NCBI GenBank assembly: GCA_032871835.1
Contig: CM065300.1
Span: forward strand, 64,429,192-64,493,191
Origin: Dipteronia dyeriana
Taxonomy: Eukaryota > Streptophyta > Magnoliopsida > Sapindales > Sapindaceae
Direction of reading: 5' to 3'
DNA length: 64,000 nucleotides
Shown: positions 59,234 through 64,000 of the stretch, piece after piece
Layout: each line of letters starts with the position of its first letter
Position numbering within the stretch: the stretch's first letter is position 1
The notes under the pieces: generated by a model
What the model saw: only the letters and a program-made list of their open reading frames with translations
Told to the model about the DNA's origin: nothing
Database searches by the model: none
Program-made: the position numbers and the translations under genes

Positions 59234-60235
59234 CCCAATAGACACAACCCAATCACAATAAACAAATGATTCACTTAGGTCCGATCTATTTAATTTTAGT
59301 TCATTCCACTAAAGAACTAAAATTAAACTCTTAAACAAAGATAGAAAAAGTTGATGTTACTCATTCATACCCTAGATATCCTTATTGGAGAAAGTGTATC
59401 CTCGTGAAGAATACCAGTAATCTCTAAGAGCTCATAGACGATCTATAGCTCTCCAAGTTACCATATTTACTCATATGACCACATTTTGAACTTGGATTTT
59501 TGACTTGTCCAGAACCCATGTTTCAATAGACACTATTGAAAACTTAACGTTAAGATTTAATAACCAATACCTCAAAACATCCATATGATGGAATTCTACT
59601 CTCATTCAATAAATGGAGCCACGATGTCCATATCTATAAATGAAGTCCTCTATCGATTAACAAATGAATACCACCAAACTATTAAGGATAGACTATGGTA
59701 TATAATCGTACTCATTGATAGCTTAAATGATAACACTTGTAACCATAAGTCCATCATTTATCTCAGGATTGAGATAGACTCTTCGATTGTCTTCAAATGA
59801 AAACTTTTATCCATTGATGGTTCTAGATAAAGTATTTCATTGTGATCCTAATAAATGCACCCAGTGCACTAGATTCTTTTGCCCAAAGACACCACACTTT
59901 GATGATTTTAGATTCATCATAACACATTTGATCCCGCTCAAATGCTAGCAAAATAATCTACAACTTTGACAAGATAAAGGCGCTCAACCATTTATCTTAA
60001 GTTGTGAATATTATTCAAGACTAACTAAAGAATTGTGTTTACCTCATACTTATCTAGATGTATGATCAATTCTTCTTTTCTCATAGTCTTTTGACCTTAT
60101 GATTATTTACTTTCGACAATTATAATAATTAAACTATAAATGCTATAAGATTTGTTAAACTAGAAATCACTTTATTATTATGAAAAGATTGTCAAATACA
60201 TTATTACACTCTTGCTATTGAGCATAATCCCAACA
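59234..60235 (-). repeat. C-family LTR fragment, reverse orientation
   Basis: Read on the minus strand it starts TGTTGGGATTATGCTCAA, the intact 5' edge of the family's LTR, and covers its first 1.0 kb of about 2.4 kb. The rest has been deleted together with the 3' part of element F. The base after its edge belongs to the G tandem array, so a C-family element inserted into the array. Confidence 0.88.
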
Positions 60236-63200
60236 CTATTGTAAAGGATTGCTAGGGCATGTATAAGGCCTCAGCAAACATGGGAAGTCACTGGTTCTCC
60301 CTGAACGGATCGGGACATCGATTGCTCACTAGGGTGTTAAATGGCTCGGTACAAATGGAGAGGATCCACCAGTCTGGTAATGGTCAAGAGGCATACTTTG
60401 GATCCTAGAAGTCCTAAGCAATTGAAATAAAGCTCTAGATTATTTTGGAATGAACCTGGAGCTCAGTGGCTCACTTGGGCATTGATCGGCCCGGTACATA
60501 AAGTAAGGAGCCACTGGTTTTCTACCGATCGTGTTGCTCCAAAGGCTTTCTTAGGAATGTATGATGCCTCAGCAAATGTGGGAAGCCTCTAAGCTCTCCC
60601 CGAACGAATCAGGACATAAGTGGCTCGCTGAGGCATTGAATGGCCCAATATAAATAGAGAGGAGCCATTGGTCTGGTACTTATCCAAAGGTATGCTTGGG
60701 ATCCTATAAGTCCCCAACAATAGAAACGAAGCTTTGGACCCTCCTAGAATGAACCGAGAGCTCAGTGGCTCACTTAGGTGTTGACCGGCCCGATACATGA
60801 AGTGAGGAGCTTGTGCTGCTCTAGAGGCTTACCTAGAAATGTGTGTGGCCTTAACAAATTTGGAAAGCCCATAGGATTTTCCCGAACGGATCGGGACATA
60901 GATGGCTCGCTAGGCGGTTGAATGGCACGGTATAAATGGAAAGGAGCCACCGGTCTAGTACTGGTCCAGAGGCAAGCTTAAGATCCTAGATGTCCCCAAT
61001 AACTAAAATAAGGCTTTGGACCTACCTGGAATGATTTAGAAGCTCAGTGGCTCACTTTGGCATTGATTGGCTCAGTACACGAAGTAAGGAGCCACTAGTC
61101 ATTTATCGGTCACGTTGCACTAGAGGTTTGCTTGGGCATGTAGGATTCCTCAGCAAATATGGAAAGCCTCTGGGTTATCCTGGATTGCGACATCGGTGGC
61201 TCTTTAGAGCATTGAATAACCCAGTATAAATGAAGAGGAGCCACTGACCTGGTACTAGTCCAGAGGTACGATTGGGATGCTAAAAGTCTCTAGCAATTGG
61301 AAAAAGGCTCTAGACCTACCTAGAAAGAATCGGGAGCATAGTGACTCGCTTAGGCGTTGAATGACCCATTACAAGAAGTGAGGAGTCACTGGGTCTTATA
61401 GTGGTGTTGCTGCTCCAGAAGCCTCCTTAGGCATGTAGGAGCCCTTTAGGCTCTCCTCGAACGGATCGAGACGTCGGTGGCTCGCTAGGGGGTTGAATGG
61501 CCCGATATAGAGTAGCCACCAGCCTGGTACTCGTCGAGAGGCATGTTTAGGATGCTAGAAGTCCCTAGCAACTTAAAAAAGGCTCTGGACCTACCTGGAA
61601 ATAATTGGGAGCTCAGCGGCTCACTTGACATTGTCAAGCCCGGTACACGAATAGAAGAACCACTGGCCTTCTGCCGGTCATGCTACTCTAGAGGCTTGCT
61701 TGGGATTGTATAAGGCCTCAACGAATGTGGGAAGCCATTAGGCTCTCCATGAGCGGATCGAGACATCAGTGGCTCGCTAAGGCAAAGAATGGCCTGGTAA
61801 AAATGGTGAGGAACCAATGGTCTGGTACTGGTCTAGAAGCATGCTTTGGATCCTAAAAGTCCCTTGCAACTGAAATAAAGCTTTAGACCCTCCTAGAATA
61901 AACCGGGAGCTCGACGGCTCACTTGGACGTTGATCGGCCCAGTACATGAAGTGAGGAATCACTGATCTTCTACCGGTTGTATAGCTCCAAGGGCTTGCTT
62001 CGGCATGTATGAGGCCTTATCAAATGCGAGAAGCCTCTAGGTTCTCCCCGAACGGATCGAGACATTGATGGCTTGCTAAGATGTTGAATAGCCTGATATA
62101 GATGGAGAGGAGCCACCGGCTTGGTACTGGTCCAGAGACATGCTTGGGAACCTAAAAGTCCCCAAAAACTGAAATAAAGCTCTAGACCTAGAATGAGCTT
62201 TGAGCTTAATGGCTCACTTGGGCATTGACCAGCCCGGTACACGCAGTGAGAAGCCACTGGTATTATATTGGTCATGCTGCTTCAGAGGCTTATTGTGGCT
62301 TGTATAAGGCCTCATCAAATGTGGGAAAACTCTTGGCTCTTTCCGAATGGATCGGGAGATCGGTAGCTTGCTAGGGCATTGAATGCCCTGGTATAGAGGA
62401 GCCACCAGCCTGGAACTGGTCCAGAGCCATGTTTGGGACGCTAGAAGTCCCCAACAACTGAAAAAGGGATCTAGACCTACCTGGAAAGAATCAGGAGCTC
62501 AGTGGCTTACTTGGGCGTTGTCTGGCCCGATACACGATTTGAGGAGCCACTAGTCTTCTACTGGTTGTGCTGCTCCAAAGGCTTGCTTGGGCTTGTATGA
62601 GGCCTCAGTGAATATAGAAAGCCTCTGGGTTCTCCCCGAGGGGATCGAGACATCAGTGGCCCGTAAGAGGGTTGAATGGCCTAGTATAAATGGAAAGGAC
62701 CACCGGTCTGGTACTGGTCCAGAGGCACGGTTAGGATCCTAAAAGTCCTAAGCAACTGAAATAAAGATCTGGACCCTCCTGGAATGAACCAAAAGCTCAG
62801 TGGCCCACTTGGACGTTGACCAGCCCGGTATATGAGGTGAGAAGCCATTGACCCTCTACTGGTCGTGTTGCTCTAGAGCTTGCTTGGGCATGTATGAGGC
62901 CTTGGCAAATATGGGAAGCCTATAGGCTCTCCCCGAACGGATCAGAACATCGATGGCTCACTAGGGTGTTGAGTGGCTCGATATAAATGGAGAGAAGTTA
63001 CCGGCTTGGAATGGTCCTAGAATGAATCAGGAGCTAAACAACTCACTTAGGCTTTGACTGGCCCAGTACACGAAGTTAGAAGCCATTGGTCTTCTATCGG
63101 TATTGCTACTCTAGAGGCTTGATTGGGCATGTGTGAGGCCTTAGCAAATTTGGGACGGCTCTGGGCTCTCCTCGAACAGATCGGGATATCGATGGCTCGC

Positions 63201-63479
63201 TAGTGCATTGATTTGCTTGGTATAAATAGAGAGAAGCCACTGGTCTGGTATCTGTCTAGTGGCATGCTTGGGATCCTAAAAGTCCTCAATAACTGAAATG
63301 AGGCTCTATACTTACCTGGAATGAACCGGGAGCCCAGTGGCTCACTTGGGCTTTAACCGGCCTGGTACACGAAGTGAGGAGCCAATTGTCTTCTACTAAT
63401 CGTCCAACTCCAGAGGCTTGCTTGGGCATGTATGAGGCCTCAGTAAATGTGGGAAGCCTCTGGGCTCTCCCTGAATGGA
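60236..63479. repeat. Tandem array: about 295-bp units, each a dimer of about 147 bp
   Basis: The landmark ggctcgctagg (with variants) recurs at about 60323, 60622, 60904, 61198, 61483, 61772, 62071, 62365, 62658, 62955 and 63194; spacings are mostly 282 to 299. A second landmark ggctcacttggg lies about 145 bases after each, for example 60767 and 61049. The two halves share gaggagccac, a ctggt/ccggt segment, ctccagaggc or gtccagaggc and gcttggg. Units differ by scattered substitutions and short indels, so the array is old. No ORF is conserved between units. Confidence 0.93.
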
Positions 63480-63932
63480 TTAGATCCGATGATATGAAGG
63501 GATCCGTAAGAACAAGTACAAATCCAGTGGATCTGCTGGATAGGGGATACACTAGTAGCGGAGCAAATCTGCTATAAAGAAGCAGAAGAGGTGCAACTCT
63601 ACTGTATAGGAGCTATCAACGTACCAGAGCGGTTCAACTATAGAAGAGCCCTCCAGGTGTGGAGCTGCTGTGTTGAAGCTCCATGAGTATACGAGCAGGT
63701 TTGCCTCATAGAAGCAATATAGTAGACCGATTCCACCAGGAGTCCCACGTACCATATTTGCTCCACAATAAAAAGAACTTGTTAAATGACAAAATGAGCA
63801 CCACAAGTGGTGCATACATAACACAGACAAATATAGAGAAAGGATATCATAAATAGTGAATGATAAATCTATCACCTCAATAATTGCAAGTCGAGCTTGT
63901 ATAGATAAGGAAGACACATTGGTCAAGTGATC
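63480..63932. other. Leader region next to the second gypsy-like LTR; no gene
   Basis: Homologous to 52606-53244 of G2. No ORF is supported; a minus-strand ORF at 63552-63977 crosses into the LTR and is not alike in the G2 copy. Confidence 0.7.
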
Positions 63933-63950
63933 TTCCCATATACAGCACCA
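63933..63950 (-). promoter_or_regulatory. Gypsy-type primer-binding site (reverse), eroded
   Basis: The minus strand reads tggtgctgtatatgggaa, five bases from the LTR edge. It differs from the G2 copy at three positions. Confidence 0.55.
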
Positions 63951-63955
63951 AAAAG

Positions 63956-64000
63956 TGTTAACCAAAAATTTGCTCAAGGTGAGGAATCTTAATTAACACC
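63956..64000 (-). repeat. Start of gypsy-like LTR, runs off the window
   Basis: TGTTAACCAAAAATTTGC matches the G2 LTR edge at 53268. Only 45 bases are inside the window. Confidence 0.6.

Noticed and set aside
60236..63479. CRISPR-like or clustered-repeat interpretation of the array
   Set aside because: Units are long, contiguous and diverged, with no spacer structure, and this is plant nuclear DNA.
60589..63577. Several minus-strand ORFs with similar peptides across the tandem array
   Set aside because: Their similarity comes from the DNA repeat. The frame is not kept from unit to unit.

Overview
This is nuclear DNA of a flowering plant with a large, repeat-rich genome. Almost everything in the window is derived from LTR retrotransposons. 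The Ty1/copia elements carry primer-binding sites complementary to plant initiator-Met tRNA (TGGTATCAGAGC), and the Ty3/gypsy pieces carry a different site of TGGCGCC type. I see no intact host gene, tRNA or rRNA. Species cannot be named from the sequence. Every large coding region is broken by stops, frameshifts or deletions.

Layout. 1-345: two fragments of a C-family copia LTR placed tail to tail. 346-7811: element A, a SIRE-type copia on the minus strand, with its 3' LTR, pol and part of gag; its 5' end is lost. 8230-10367 and 29060-30240: two halves of a spliced, decayed plant-transposon-type gene (G1) split by element C. 10368-29059: element C, a plus-strand copia with both LTRs, whose leader is split by element B (13405-22965), a SIRE-type copia on the minus strand with both LTRs. 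30986-40812: element D, a plus-strand copia whose left LTR holds a solo C-family LTR (31646-34119) with a perfect 5-bp target duplication. 40813-42189: gypsy-like repeat sequence (G3).

42190-50801: element E, a SIRE-type copia on the plus strand that keeps gag and a third ORF but has lost pol. 50802-53731: gypsy-like unit G2, with tandem repeat units, a coiled-coil gene remnant, a three-unit tandem array, a leader, a PBS in reverse, and part of an LTR. 53732-59196: element F, a plus-strand relative of D, truncated in integrase. 59234-60235: a reversed C-family LTR fragment. 60236-64000: a second, 3.2-kb tandem array (about 11 units of about 295 bp, each a diverged dimer of about 147 bp), followed by the same leader, PBS and LTR start as in G2.

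History inferred from nesting: the gypsy-like G sequences are the oldest layer. C, D, E, F and a C-family LTR landed in or next to them, B landed in C, and a C-family element landed in D and later collapsed to a solo LTR. The most distinctive structures are the dimeric tandem arrays tied to gypsy leaders, the spliced G1 gene, the pol-less SIRE element E with its third ORF, and a D/F copia family whose gag lacks the zinc knuckle. I found no defence system, CRISPR array or metabolic cluster.
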